From Misgurnus anguillicaudatus (lineage: Eukaryota > Chordata > Actinopteri > Cypriniformes > Cobitidae): 64,000 nt of DNA. The DNA lies in contig NW_027395276.1 in NCBI RefSeq assembly GCF_027580225.2, positions 1,843,001 through 1,907,000 on the forward strand, given 5' to 3'. The position numbers and the translations under genes are program-made. A model generated the notes under the pieces. That model ran no database searches. It saw only the letters and a program-made list of their open reading frames with translations, and had not been told where the DNA came from. Shown here piece by piece: positions 1 through 9,356 of the stretch (its first letter is position 1; the number at the start of each line of letters is the position of its first letter).

Positions 1-1897
1 CTGTAAAGTGTTGTGTTCTTAAAATAAATTTATAATATTTATTATTGTATCTTATTATACCATTAAAGTCTTGTGTTCTTGAAATATTCATGATATTATT
101 TTATATCTTCTTATTATAACATTTTATATAGATTTCTTTTATGTTAGATGCATATTTTGCTAAATTTGGGTTAATAGAAACCAATAAATACACTTGTAGG
201 ACAGTGGAGTACAACACTTGTACACCTGAGTATGTGACTATTAAATTACATTTATCTTCTACAAAAATGTAGTTGAAGCGAATGCTTCACTAATGTCAAA
301 GCACATTGTATATCCTCTACTGTGGTAAGTCACATGGTTGGTTTTAGACTACTTGTCTGCTTATTCATTAAAAATAGCATCATGCATAGTCTATCACATA
401 AAGGTTGAATCTTTTCAAAGTTACAGTCAATATTCCATTTAAATTTGCAATATCATTTTTACACCATATGCTTTCACATTTACATACAATAAGGGCAGGT
501 AACCTAGTCTTATTTATTATTATTATATGTATTTATTTATTGAATTAATCAGATGATTTCGTAATACAACAAGGTCATATTAAACATTAGTAAATGCATT
601 AACATTAAAAATAAAGCTTTTCAGCAAGTTTAAATTTTTGTTAATGTTAGTTAATGTCAATACAATTATTTAGTTCATGCATTAACTAATGTTAACAGTT
701 ACAACACTTGATTTTATAAATTTATTAGTAAATGCTGAAATTAACATGAACTAAGATTCATAAATGCTGTAGAAGTATTGTTATTTGATAGTTCATGTTA
801 GCTAATGCATTAACTAATCTAAACAAATACAACCTTGTTGTAAAGTGTTATCGATCATTTAGATTAGTTCACAACCCACATGTTGCGGTGGACACAAATA
901 AAGAGGGGTGCACAGATAGTAAGCTTTCACTGGCAAAGCAGCACACCACTCCTTCCTCCATAAAAGGGCCTTGTTGTCACTTTCAGATATTTACATCATG
1001 GTTTATGGTAAGCCACAGTTTTGAATTGTATTACTACTTTGTGGAATTGGATGATGTCAAATTATGTCTTTAAATACAAATGTACAACAGTACAGTGAAG
1101 CAGGGCTTTGCATTGCAACTCTTTCACTTGCATATATGCCCTTAAATGATTTACAAGCATAGTGGATGAGTGAAGACTAAAACCTACTGTAAATGTTATA
1201 ATGTTAAGGTCATATTATACTTTTATACATTTATACAAGTTCCTGTGGCTTACCATAAACCATGATGTAAATATCTGAAAGTGACAACAAGGCCATTAAT
1301 GCATTTACTAATGTTTAATATGACCTTGTTGTATTACGAAATCATCTGATTAATTCAATAAATAAATACATATAATAATAATAAATAAGACTAGGTTACC
1401 TGCCCTTATTGTATGTAAATGTGAAAGCATATGGTGTAAAAATGATATTGCAAATTTAAATGGAATATTGACTGTAACTTTGAAAAGATTCAACCTTTAT
1501 GTGATAGACTATGCATGATGCTATTTTTAATGAATAAGCAGACAAGTAGTCTAAAACCAACCATGTGACTTACCACAGTAGAGGATATACAATGTGCTTT
1601 GACATTAGTGAAGCATTCGCTTCAACTACATTTTTGTAGAAGATAAATGTAATTTAATAGTCACATACTCAGGTGTACAAGTGTTGTACTCCACTGTCCT
1701 ACAAGTGTATTTATTGGTTTCTATTAACCCAAATTTAGCAAAATATGCATCTAACATAAAAGAAATCTATATAAAATGTTATAATAAGAAGATATAAAAT
1801 AATATCATGAATATTTCAAGAACACAAGACTTTAATGGTATAATAAGATACAATAATAAATATTATAAATTTATTTTAAGAACACAACACTTTACAG
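1..1897. repeat. Long inverted repeat (palindrome) with about 0.6-kb arms
   Basis: Bases 1-602 read as the reverse complement of 1296-1897 with almost no mismatches seen by eye. A further 52 bases (967-1018) pair with 1243-1294, directly inside the right arm. The true left arm is therefore 1-1018, and the right arm lacks a 364-bp piece (603-966). The unpaired centre is 1019-1242. The left arm starts at base 1, so the palindrome probably extends off the window. It could be a foldback transposon with long terminal inverted repeats, a recent inverted duplication, or an assembly artefact. Confidence 0.9.
565..842. mobile_element. Short MITE with tacaacaaggt termini
   Basis: The ends are inverted copies (tacaacaaggt at 565-575, accttgttgta at 832-842). 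The interior is rich in ttaatgcattaacta-type words, as in a common cyprinid MITE family. It sits in the left arm of the big palindrome. The right arm keeps only the first 38 or so bases (1296-1333), so the arm asymmetry falls inside this element. A split relative lies at about 35323-36180. Confidence 0.55.
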
Positions 1898-2163
1898 TTC
1901 ACACAAACGTTTAATGGTATTTTAAAAAACCAATCAAAAAAATCAATATTTACATTAGTCTATCCCCACTAGTAGATTCACAAGACAGGGTTTTTTGTGT
2001 AAACAAAACCCACGAATAACTCTTTTGTCTCATATATTTCCTGCTCTTCTCTAAAATATAAAAGGGAAGGGAGTCGACACTTCTTCTTCATTCCTTTCAC
2101 CCTCATAAAACATGGTGTTTATAAACAAGTCCAACATTGTTATAGCCAACAGGGCATCATCCT
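1898..2163. other. No gene recognised
   Basis: AT-rich sequence between the inverted repeat and the last minus-strand exon. It would hold the 3' UTR and polyadenylation region of that minus-strand gene, but no signal was strong enough to call. Confidence 0.4.
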
Positions 2164-2499
2164 TTAGATCTTTTGCAGCTCATCTTCCCAGCAAGTGGTC
2201 TCCTTTAGCCACTCACAGGTCAGCTGAATGTTTCTCATCACCGCTGAGTCCTGTGTGCTATATAAGAATTCCAATAATAATATAATTAAAAATGATGTAC
2301 TGCTCATAAACAAATTCATGAAAGAGGAAAGGTTAATACACACATTAACAAGTTAAACAAGTCAATCAGTACATAAACATTCCTGCTACATACATCTTCC
2401 TCTGGTGTCTGGATGATCTCCATGACATCTGACTCAGGTGGAGTGAATTTCATGTTATCTGCATATGTTACTTTCTGGGTGAGTAGTTGTGGGACTTGA
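2164..2499 (-). CDS. Two linked short exons downstream of the Ulp1-like core; function unknown
   Basis: On the minus strand an acceptor (tacag before 2499) opens a 106-nt exon, 2499-2394. It ends at a gtatgt donor and reads T plus 35 codons (QVPQLLTQKVTYADNMKF...TPEED). A second exon, 2250-2164, follows a cacacag acceptor in matching phase 0 and reads 28 codons (DSAVMRNIQLTCEWLKET...ELQKI) to a TAA stop. Both lack internal stops and have canonical splice sites. However, the preceding exon (2686-2624) ends in phase 0, while this frame needs two leading bases. Direct joining would instead give 14 residues (SSPTTTHPESNICR) and a stop. So either this is a different isoform, an exon is missing, or the gene is decaying. 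No known domain is recognised. Confidence 0.35.
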
Positions 2500-2623
2500 C
2501 TGTACGAAGAGACAAACATTAGAATGTTTTTAGGCATGCATTGCTTTATTTATATATATTGTCTGCATACTGGAAATGCACAGAATGGAGGTTTTATCAT
2601 AAGTATAGTTATTAATATCATAC

Positions 2624-2890
2624 TTTGTCAGAGGAAATGTCTAAATTAACTGAGCACCACCACTTCATGATTATTGGTGTGTCAGACTGGCAAAAGATAG
2701 CAATCGAAAATCTTAATCGTTCTTTTTTTATGTTTACTCACAGTCATAACATAGAATGTATACAAAAAACAAAACAATATTAACAAATGCTGTGTTTAGT
2801 ACACAGACACAGGTGTACAGCAAATAAAAGACCACTTACCATCAACATAAATACCCCACAATCAATTCCTCCTAGCTGTAGAGGGGCACC
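2624..2890 (-). CDS. Ulp1/SENP-like cysteine peptidase (C48), C-terminal core in three exons
   Basis: Three small minus-strand exons join in phase 0 with GT-AG introns: 2890-2840 (17 codons, GAPLQLGGIDCGVFMLM), 2789-2742 (16 codons, ending LYTFYVMT) and 2686-2624 (21 codons, SDTPIIMKWWCSVNLDISSDK). The pattern Q-x3-G-x-D-C-G-V-F carries the catalytic Cys and oxyanion Gln of Ulp1/SENP deubiquitinase-like proteases, and x-I-x-[RK]-W-W-C is the conserved helix that follows. Family members cleave SUMO or similar modifiers. Related domains also occur in DNA-transposon proteins. The catalytic His and Asp exons upstream (expected above 2890) were not found with confidence, so this may be a pseudogene or a transposon remnant. 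Confidence 0.55.
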
Positions 2891-4080
2891 CTGTTAATTA
2901 TAGACAATACAATTAGACTATATACAATTAATACAGTATATAGCTGTCACAAGTTAAGTCTTTCTGTTTGTTTACAGTTTTGTTAAAAATGTGTACTTGG
3001 TTTACTTAACTGACCCTCAGTGGGTTATTTGTGACAACTGTGTACTTTGTTCTGTCTTAATACTCCACTAAAGATATTTAAACAAGTTTACAAGCAGCAA
3101 GAAGTTAAAAAGCTGTACCTCAAAATCAGTACAGACATGTTCCAATGTCGAGGGGAAGTAAAGGTGGGGATGCTGATGCTGGGGATGCTGATGCTGGGTG
3201 CTGCAGCCAATGGAAGGTTGTCCAGAGGCTGGATTTTTACACATTTAAAAATGTTGATGTACAGTAACAGCAGTGAAAGTGTGGGATCGTCTGGACTTGA
3301 GAACACGCTTGATGATGATAAAATCTAAAACATAGAAAGAATAAATTAGCATCATTGTCTTGTTTACATGTTTTGTACAGTGCATTGCATATAAACAGCT
3401 TTCGTGATGAATCACCTTGCTCAAGAGCACAACATAAAGAGTATTTATATACATGTTTTTAACTTGTCATAAGTAATGCTACGTAGAAAAACTATTATAA
3501 CAACTGAAATAAAGTAGTTTAAATTCAGACATCCCAAAGGTTTCACAACACAAGAAAATATTAAATGAACAGTATGTTTTTAGTTTTAAATGCAAGAAAG
3601 AAATTACTATGACATGCACAAACAGAAAGGTTCAACAAACATGATGTTTATCACACACAGTATAATTAAAATATTTAATTCACACACACATACCTTTTTG
3701 TTGAACTGCATGATTTCAGAGCTCGTGTAAATGTTTATTTACAGTAGGCACCGTGATATAGACAGCAGAAGATCCTGTCCTCGCATAAGTATTGTCTGGT
3801 GCACCTGTGCAGGTTCAACAAATATTTGAATACAAAAAATAAAAACTACAATAAAAACACTACGTACCACTTGTGGTGGACGGGAGAATGTTAGCACATT
3901 AGCTATCTAGTGTTTAACGCGAAACTCAACATACTCCCGAAAATCACGTCGAGACAGCGATAATTGTAAGATTAAGATTTAGTATACATATTAAAGCTCA
4001 GTTTATCTTTAAATTACCGTTTTCTTCCCGTGCAATACTCCGGAGTACTTGATACAGGCTGTACAGGAAGTTTAAACAAA
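2891..4080. other. No confident gene; possible upstream part of the minus-strand Ulp1-like gene
   Basis: AT-rich sequence. It has a minus-strand open stretch at 3306-3088 containing a repeated PSISI motif and RHWNMSVLILR, which superficially resembles the His-Trp motif of Ulp1 proteases. Its splice phase does not join to the exon at 2890. Two 15-bp-scale tandem copies (gggatgctgatgct type) lie at 3177-3206. Confidence 0.3.
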
Positions 4081-4200
4081 CTCTATCTGCGCCTGCGCAC
4101 TTGATGCTGCCACGCCCACTAGATCCAGCGAGGGTGCCACGCCTCGCTAGAGCTCCAGCTCCGCCCATTTGGCTATGCAGCGGGCACCACTTGCAATAAA
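4081..4200 (-). promoter_or_regulatory. GC-rich block, possible promoter of the minus-strand gene
   Basis: A short GC-rich island with several CpGs, ccgccc/ccacgcc (GC-box-like) words and a ctgcgcctgcgcac (NRF-1-like) site lies in AT-rich DNA. It is about 1.2 kb upstream of the Ulp1-like exons and about 0.6 kb from celf5 exon 1. The placement suggests a promoter firing leftward; no transcript evidence is available. Confidence 0.35.
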
Positions 4201-4239
4201 CGAAAAACAAATTGACTGAAGTTCAAAGACACTCTTCAT

Positions 4240-4430
4240 TTTTTGTTCAAAAAGGAATAACGATAAAATGATCGCCAAAAAACGAAAAACGGGACGTTTT
4301 TAATTGGTTTTTCGTTTTTTTATTCTGACACCAAAAACGGTTATTTGGTTTTTCGTTTTGAAACAAAAAACAGAAATGCGGTATTTTCGTTTTTTAATTA
4401 CAAACGAATTACGGATTATCCAGAGATCCC
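4240..4430. repeat. Inverted aaaaacgaaaaac / gtttttcgttttt repeat
   Basis: Alternating words such as ccaaaaaacgaaaaacgg and tggtttttcgttttt form several short inverted repeats. It looks like a small foldback element lying in the region upstream of celf5. No TSD was identified. Confidence 0.5.
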
Positions 4431-4599
4431 CTGACCCTCAGGTTCTGAATATGAATTATAATTTTTTTTAATCGCAACACAATTCCAGTATTACATTTGT
4501 TGTATTCCTTATTTCTGATTTTACTGTTTTTTAAGTTTACAATTTCCTATAAACGTGAGGAAAATAACGAAAACTGAGTAAGTGACCTTAAACTTGTTA

Positions 4600-5210
4600 T
4601 GTCGTAGCACGCGCTATCTCTATCCTTTACTTAAAAATCGTCGGCAGGTGTCGCTACGAGCTTGCGCACGCGAGTCGTGACCGAGCTCCTCTCTCATCTC
4701 CTCCTCCCGTCAGGCGCGAGCGTGACATGTGTCGAATAGAAAGCGAGCGTCGCGTTTCCAGCTGAGCGCGTACTCTCTCCCAGCGCGTGTGCGTGCGTGT
4801 GTATGTTGTTATTATTGTGGCGCTCTCCGCCGCGCGCAGAATGGCTAGATTCACCCAGACTGAAGCGAGAAGGCATCAGCATCCCCAGCAGCATCCTCAG
4901 CCTGCCCACGCCAGCCTGCTCTTCACTGGACCGGGGGCGGTACCGAGCCAGGCAGCGGCACCACTGCTCCTGATCCCGCACCAGCCCCAGTACGCGCACA
5001 TCACCTTCCCCAAGCCCATGAACGGCTCCGAGTCCATCTCCATCCACTCCGACAACGGCACCATGAAAGACCAGGATGCCATCAAGCTCTTTATAGGACA
5101 GATCCCGCGCAACCTAGAGGAGAAAGACCTCAAACCTCTTTTTGAACAGTTTGGGAAGATCCACGAGCTGACTGTCCTCAAGGACCGTTATACTGGGATG
5201 CACAAAGGTA
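4600..5210 (+). promoter_or_regulatory. celf5: CpG-rich 5' region of celf5
   Basis: CpG density rises sharply from about 4600 and falls again just after the exon 1 donor, while the flanks are AT-rich. It covers the presumed 5' UTR and all of coding exon 1. No TATA box is evident, which fits a CpG-island promoter. The transcription start is not determinable from sequence alone. Confidence 0.55.
4841..5207 (+). CDS. celf5: CELF5-like RNA-binding protein, coding exon 1
   Basis: The exon encodes residues 1-122 plus the first base of codon 123. CELF proteins bind U/G-rich RNA and regulate alternative splicing, stability and translation, and CELF5 is mainly neural. Residues 1-13 ([13 protein letters not shown]) match the CELF5-type start (mammalian MARLTESEARRQQ) rather than CELF3, 4 or 6. 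A Gln/His/Pro/Ala-rich leader follows. RRM1 begins at about residue 76 ([15 protein letters not shown]), with RNP2 LFIGQI at 83-88. The exon ends in CAC AAA G before gtacta, so RNP1 is split by the phase-1 intron, as is usual in CELF genes. An in-frame ATG at 4787 is less likely because the ATG at 4841 gives the conserved start. The leader (75 residues before MKD) is longer than I recall for mammalian CELF5 (about 38). A celf5a/celf5b fish duplicate is possible. Confidence 0.85.
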
Positions 5211-6204
5211 CTAATGCTTTATAATGGGTTTTATGGATGCATGCCACCTGGGTAACCTTTTTGGTCATGCACTATTAAATGTGACAGAGAGAAACAGTTG
5301 CCTTATTGCTGTGTAGTCTTGTTTACTTTAAACATCAAACGTGTTCTGTTGCATTTATAGGCTGTTTCTTTATTTTTTAGGCTCGGTGTGTATTTTTGTC
5401 ATATTTTTCACCCATTGTGCTCACTTACAAAATATTGAACTGCAGTCAGTGTGATTGCATCTGATTTTCATCATTGCATGCTGTCAAACCTCTCTTTGTA
5501 GAGTTGCATGGTCTGTTTCTCCTCCCATTCACGATGCATTGTGTGTTTTGCAGTTAAGCTGTATTATGCATGATATTGATATAGAAAAAAACATATTTGG
5601 AATGTTTGCTTAAATTGTATAAGCAACAAACATTGTTTTGTAGTGCATATATACTTATTCTTCATACACTGAATTGAATCACAGTCAGATTGCAATTGAT
5701 TTTCATCAGACCAGGCTGTCAAATGTCATTCAGCATGAGTAGCATGAGTTTATGTCTAATGCATGTTGTTTTTGCAGTCGTGTTCACCCTGTGAACAGTT
5801 TCAGGACAATGAAAAGGATGTTGGATGTGTTGTGGTCACTCCCACTTGTGTATCATCTCATATTTTTGTGCGCGCTCACAGAAGTAGGGCAGCTCCGCTC
5901 AGCATGCCGATGATGCATACTAAAAGCCCCCTGTGTGTGTGACATGTGCACCTCTTCACTAAATGGAACGAAACGCAGAAACATCCGAGCATTCAGAGCA
6001 AAATGAACCTTGCGTTGCTCGTTTTATTTGTGAATAAGAAATAAATTAAAGCACAAAATCTTAATAAAAAGAACAAAATGGTTGATTCAGTTTATACCCA
6101 AAACAAGTCTCATCTACACTTATAGTATGCATTTGGTTTAGAACGCAGTGTGCCATGAATGCACCCAGTGGTGCTTTTAACTAAAATGTATGTGGAGACC
6201 TACA
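5208..6204 (+). other. Start of celf5 intron 1; nothing else recognised
   Basis: Intron 1 spans 5208-20180, with donor gtacta and acceptor tttttacag. This first kilobase has no identifiable gene and no repeat with definable ends. Confidence 0.6.
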
Positions 6205-6450
6205 CACTTAAAAATAAAGGTGCTACACGATGCCACAGAAGAACCTTTTTGGCTGCATGGTACATTAAGTACCTTTAACATTTCTGTTTCACAAATAATT
6301 GTCTTTAGAAGAAAATGTTTTATAAAAATGTGAAATAAATTCTTAATTTAAGTACATTTGATTGTTATTTGGGTCCCCAAAAATGCTTTCTCTACATGCG
6401 ATCACTGTAAAGAACTATTTTGTAGCACCTTGTATTGTTGTTATTAAGTG
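6205..6450. mobile_element. Degraded MITE with cacttaaaaataaagg termini
   Basis: The left end cacttaaaaataaaggtgct is mirrored by a diverged right end (tagcacctt...ttattaagtg). The internal word gaagaacctttttgg is typical of an abundant cyprinid MITE. It is heavily mutated, hence old. Confidence 0.7.
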
Positions 6451-6586
6451 TAGCTCAGATTTGGTGATTTTCTGGGTAATTTTAATTGGTAATGTTTCAG
6501 TTTGGAAATTGCAGAAATTTTGAAATTGTTTATTTTGATTGCAGACTTTAAAATATATTCTGGTGAAATATACACTTATCATTTAA

Positions 6587-6698
6587 AGGGATAGTTCACC
6601 CAAAAATGAAAATTCTGTCTTCTTTTGTGTTCATCAGAAAAAAAGAAATTCATACAGGTTTACTACAACATGATGACATTTTTGGGTGAACTATCTTT
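6587..6698. mobile_element. TTAA MITE (agggatagttcaccc family), internally deleted
   Basis: The ends agggatagttcacccaaaaa and tttttgggtgaactatctt are inverted copies flanked by TTAA at 6583-6586 and 6699-6702. This is a deletion derivative of a very common fish MITE. Other copies or fragments are at 27241, 43323 and 45085-45947. Confidence 0.85.
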
Positions 6699-6702
6699 TT
6701 AA

Positions 6703-7729
6703 AACAGACAGATGCTAGTCACACTATCATTATGAAATGTTATAGTGAAAGAAAACATGAATTCATTAAAAACGTCATGTTAAATGAACTTGAAAACCCA
6801 TTTAAAGAAACATGCTCCTCTGTGAGTATCTGCAAGCGTCGTTCTTCCTTTTGCTTGAAATATTTCCTATCTGTCATGCTCAAAGACACACCGCACACAT
6901 GAATAATAGTTTATACCCATAGGAGAGTAAGAGAGGGAGGATGATTCAGCGCTGATGTCTTGTCATACAGTACACACAAATGCTCTCGCAAAAACACATA
7001 AACGGCGTGGTGACGGCTGTCTCTACATTCCTCTTAGATGATCATTTACGTTTCTGCTATGAAACAGTGTGTGTGAAAATCCTTCTGCTATTGGGTAAAA
7101 ATAAAATCAATAAAATACTATCACATTTCAATGGCACCGCTGAAAACAAGATACCAAACCAGGCCCTGCTTGCTAGTTTAATTGGTCTCATAGAATGGTC
7201 AAGCTGTTGTTGAACTTGGTTTAGGAGCTGTCTATGTAGGTAGTAGACAACATCTCAGTGGACTTTAGAACAGAGCAGATGTTGGTGTGTGTGTGTGTGT
7301 ATCACTTAGACAAACAGCCAGACCCGTAAATATTAATGAATGGAAGGAGTGTTTCCATGCTTCTTTTTGACCAGCACGCACACACAAACACGTTTATTCG
7401 GGGATGTCAATAATGGCCTGCATAGCACCAGCAGGGTAGGTGCGCAAAAGCTTGTTACTCAAACTAACATTTGCAATGAACAACAGCTTTAAGACAAATG
7501 AGGTGTAACGTTTAGATAATTTCTGTTGAGCGTGGCATTGTCGAGGAAAGAAATATGATATAAGAAATATTGGTTTTGAAGAAGGGAATTGTGGGTAATG
7601 AACCTGGGTGCTGTAGACCTTCAGGCCAACTTATACATTATGATGATGTACAATATCTTTGTCAACTCTCTCTAACTCTCTCCTTGCTTAAATCTTAAAG
7701 ATGATACATTAAAAAAGAATGGAAATTAA
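6703..7729. other. Intron sequence; nothing recognised
   Basis: No exon or bounded repeat was found. A short TG run lies at about 7287-7300, and a 77-codon open frame at 6980-7213 has no recognisable similarity and no flanking splice logic. Confidence 0.5.
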
Positions 7730-8025
7730 TTAAAGGTGCGATGTGAAACTTTTGACAGAATTGCAATATAATATATATAGGGATGCTCCGATCAGGATTT
7801 TTGCTGCCGATACAGAGTACCGATTTCTTGTCGTCATGATCAGCCGACACCAATGCCCGATACTGATTCTTTAGGTTGATATGCAAGCGCTTTGATGACT
7901 GCTAACCTTTTTCTGGATAAAGTAATGCCCCAGATGTTGCCTTTGTTATATTGTTTGCAGTATTATTGTTTTAATAGAGAATCAAATAACTTGTTGATAT
8001 CAAAAATTTGTTAGTTAAGGTGGTA

Positions 8026-8053
8026 GGGTTGGGGGTGGGTGGGGCCGGGGGGG
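8026..8053 (+). other. G-quadruplex-type run
   Basis: Five G runs (GGG, GGGGG, GGG, GGGG, GGGGGGG) are separated by 1-2 bases on the celf5 sense strand. It satisfies the usual intramolecular G4 pattern and is isolated in AT-rich DNA inside the hAT element. Confidence 0.7.
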
Positions 8054-8339
8054 TGGCAATCAAAGGGTCTTGATGAAAATGAAAATATTTTTATTAAAAA
8101 CACTCAAATAAAACTTAATAAAAAAAAAAGACATTATGAAAATGAACACATGCTATTATTATTAAATGTAATTTTTTTGACAGATACCTCTAACGGGAAT
8201 ATCTGCGTGATGAAGTGAAACACAGTATTATACGCTCGCTTATAATGTTGATTCATAGCCGCCGAACAATTTAGCTGTTAATGCTATCGTGTATTATGTT
8301 GTGCTATCTGTCGATTTTCTGTCCTTTTCACTGCTCCTA

Positions 8340-8407
8340 TTAATGTAAAGCTGCTTTGAAACAATTTCCAATTGTGAAAAGCGCTATATAAATCAAATCG
8401 AATTGAA
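8340..8407 (+). mobile_element. 3' tail of a LINE/SINE (gcgctatataaat type)
   Basis: Contains taaagctgctttgaaacaat and gaaaagcgctatataaat followed by a gaattga-type tail, as in fish L2/SINE 3' ends. It is inserted inside the hAT at 7778-9079. A related antisense tail lies at 34230-34310. Confidence 0.6.
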
Positions 8408-9356
8408 GTGAAAGGGTTAATAAACACAAATTGAAGCAGATGTTGAAGGCCTTTTGTGCAGCAATTTTTTTTTGTTGGACGACCTAGTTAAGGTGATAGG
8501 GTTTTCCAGCTTAGGCGAGCCGCCCGAACTGCAAAGTGCTGCGGGAAACCCTGCACTGATTCTTAAAAAGTACAACAGTTCTTCAGTCACAAGCAGAGAT
8601 GATTTTCTTGTTATTATTGACAGATTAATTAGGTTGCTGTAGCTTTAAGACGCGGTAGAGACCTTTGCTCTTTTCTAAATGACAGGCTGTCTGTGCACGT
8701 CAGGTGTATGCAGACAAGAGCATTTGTGAGTAAAATGAAGTTTAAACTGTCAACGATAAAACGTATATAAAAAAATATATATATTTTTTGCATGAAAATA
8801 CAATGTCAGTAATAGATAGATGTGGTATACACTGTTTGATGGGGAAGTGAAGATGCGTTGTGGTGCTGCAGTGTGCCCTCATAGAAAATACACATATCTC
8901 TGTAAGGCACAAAAAAGAAATCCAAATTTGCAGGTCAGGTTGTAATAATGCCCTATGATGACAAAAGTAAATACAAAGATCGGTTCATGAGATCGGCAAA
9001 TTTAGCGAGTGCCGATCGAGGCATTTAATAAGATAATCGACCAATACAGATCTACAGCCGATCGATCGGAACATCCATAATTATATACATAACTATATTA
9101 CAGTTCACCTTGCATAATCAACTGTATTGTTTTTTTAGCACCTTAGAACGAGCCGTTTTTATCAATGCGGGTACATGAAAGTCACCGTTATTCTTCTACA
9201 GCAGTCCTAAATGGACAAACTGTTCCAAAGAGTGCGTTTTGTTCCTACGTTGTCTCAGACAATTAAATTTGTGTCCTGAGGCAGCTACCGTAGCTTTTCA
9301 TTGCGTTTCGAAATAAAGGTTAGGTGCAATTCGCAACCTCACCGCTAGGTGCCACT

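Larger units (their letters stand above)
7778..9079. mobile_element. Nonautonomous hAT element (tagggatgctccgatc ends)
   Basis: The termini tagggatgctccgatc and gatcggaacatccata are inverted copies. The flanks aatatata (7770-7777) and attatata (9080-9087) make an 8-bp TSD with one mismatch, which is the hAT signature. No transposase reading frame remains. It contains a LINE/SINE tail and a G-rich run. Confidence 0.85.

Noticed and set aside
3088..3306. Minus-strand frame with RHWNMSVLILR, resembling the Ulp1 His-Trp motif
   Set aside because: The frame ends in a phase that meets a stop when joined to the exon at 2890, and no intervening exon supplies the Asp region. Kept only as a weak hint.
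4787..4840. Upstream in-frame ATG extending celf5 by 18 residues
   Set aside because: The ATG at 4841 gives the conserved MAR.T..EARR start; the upstream part is a GT-repeat-derived sequence.
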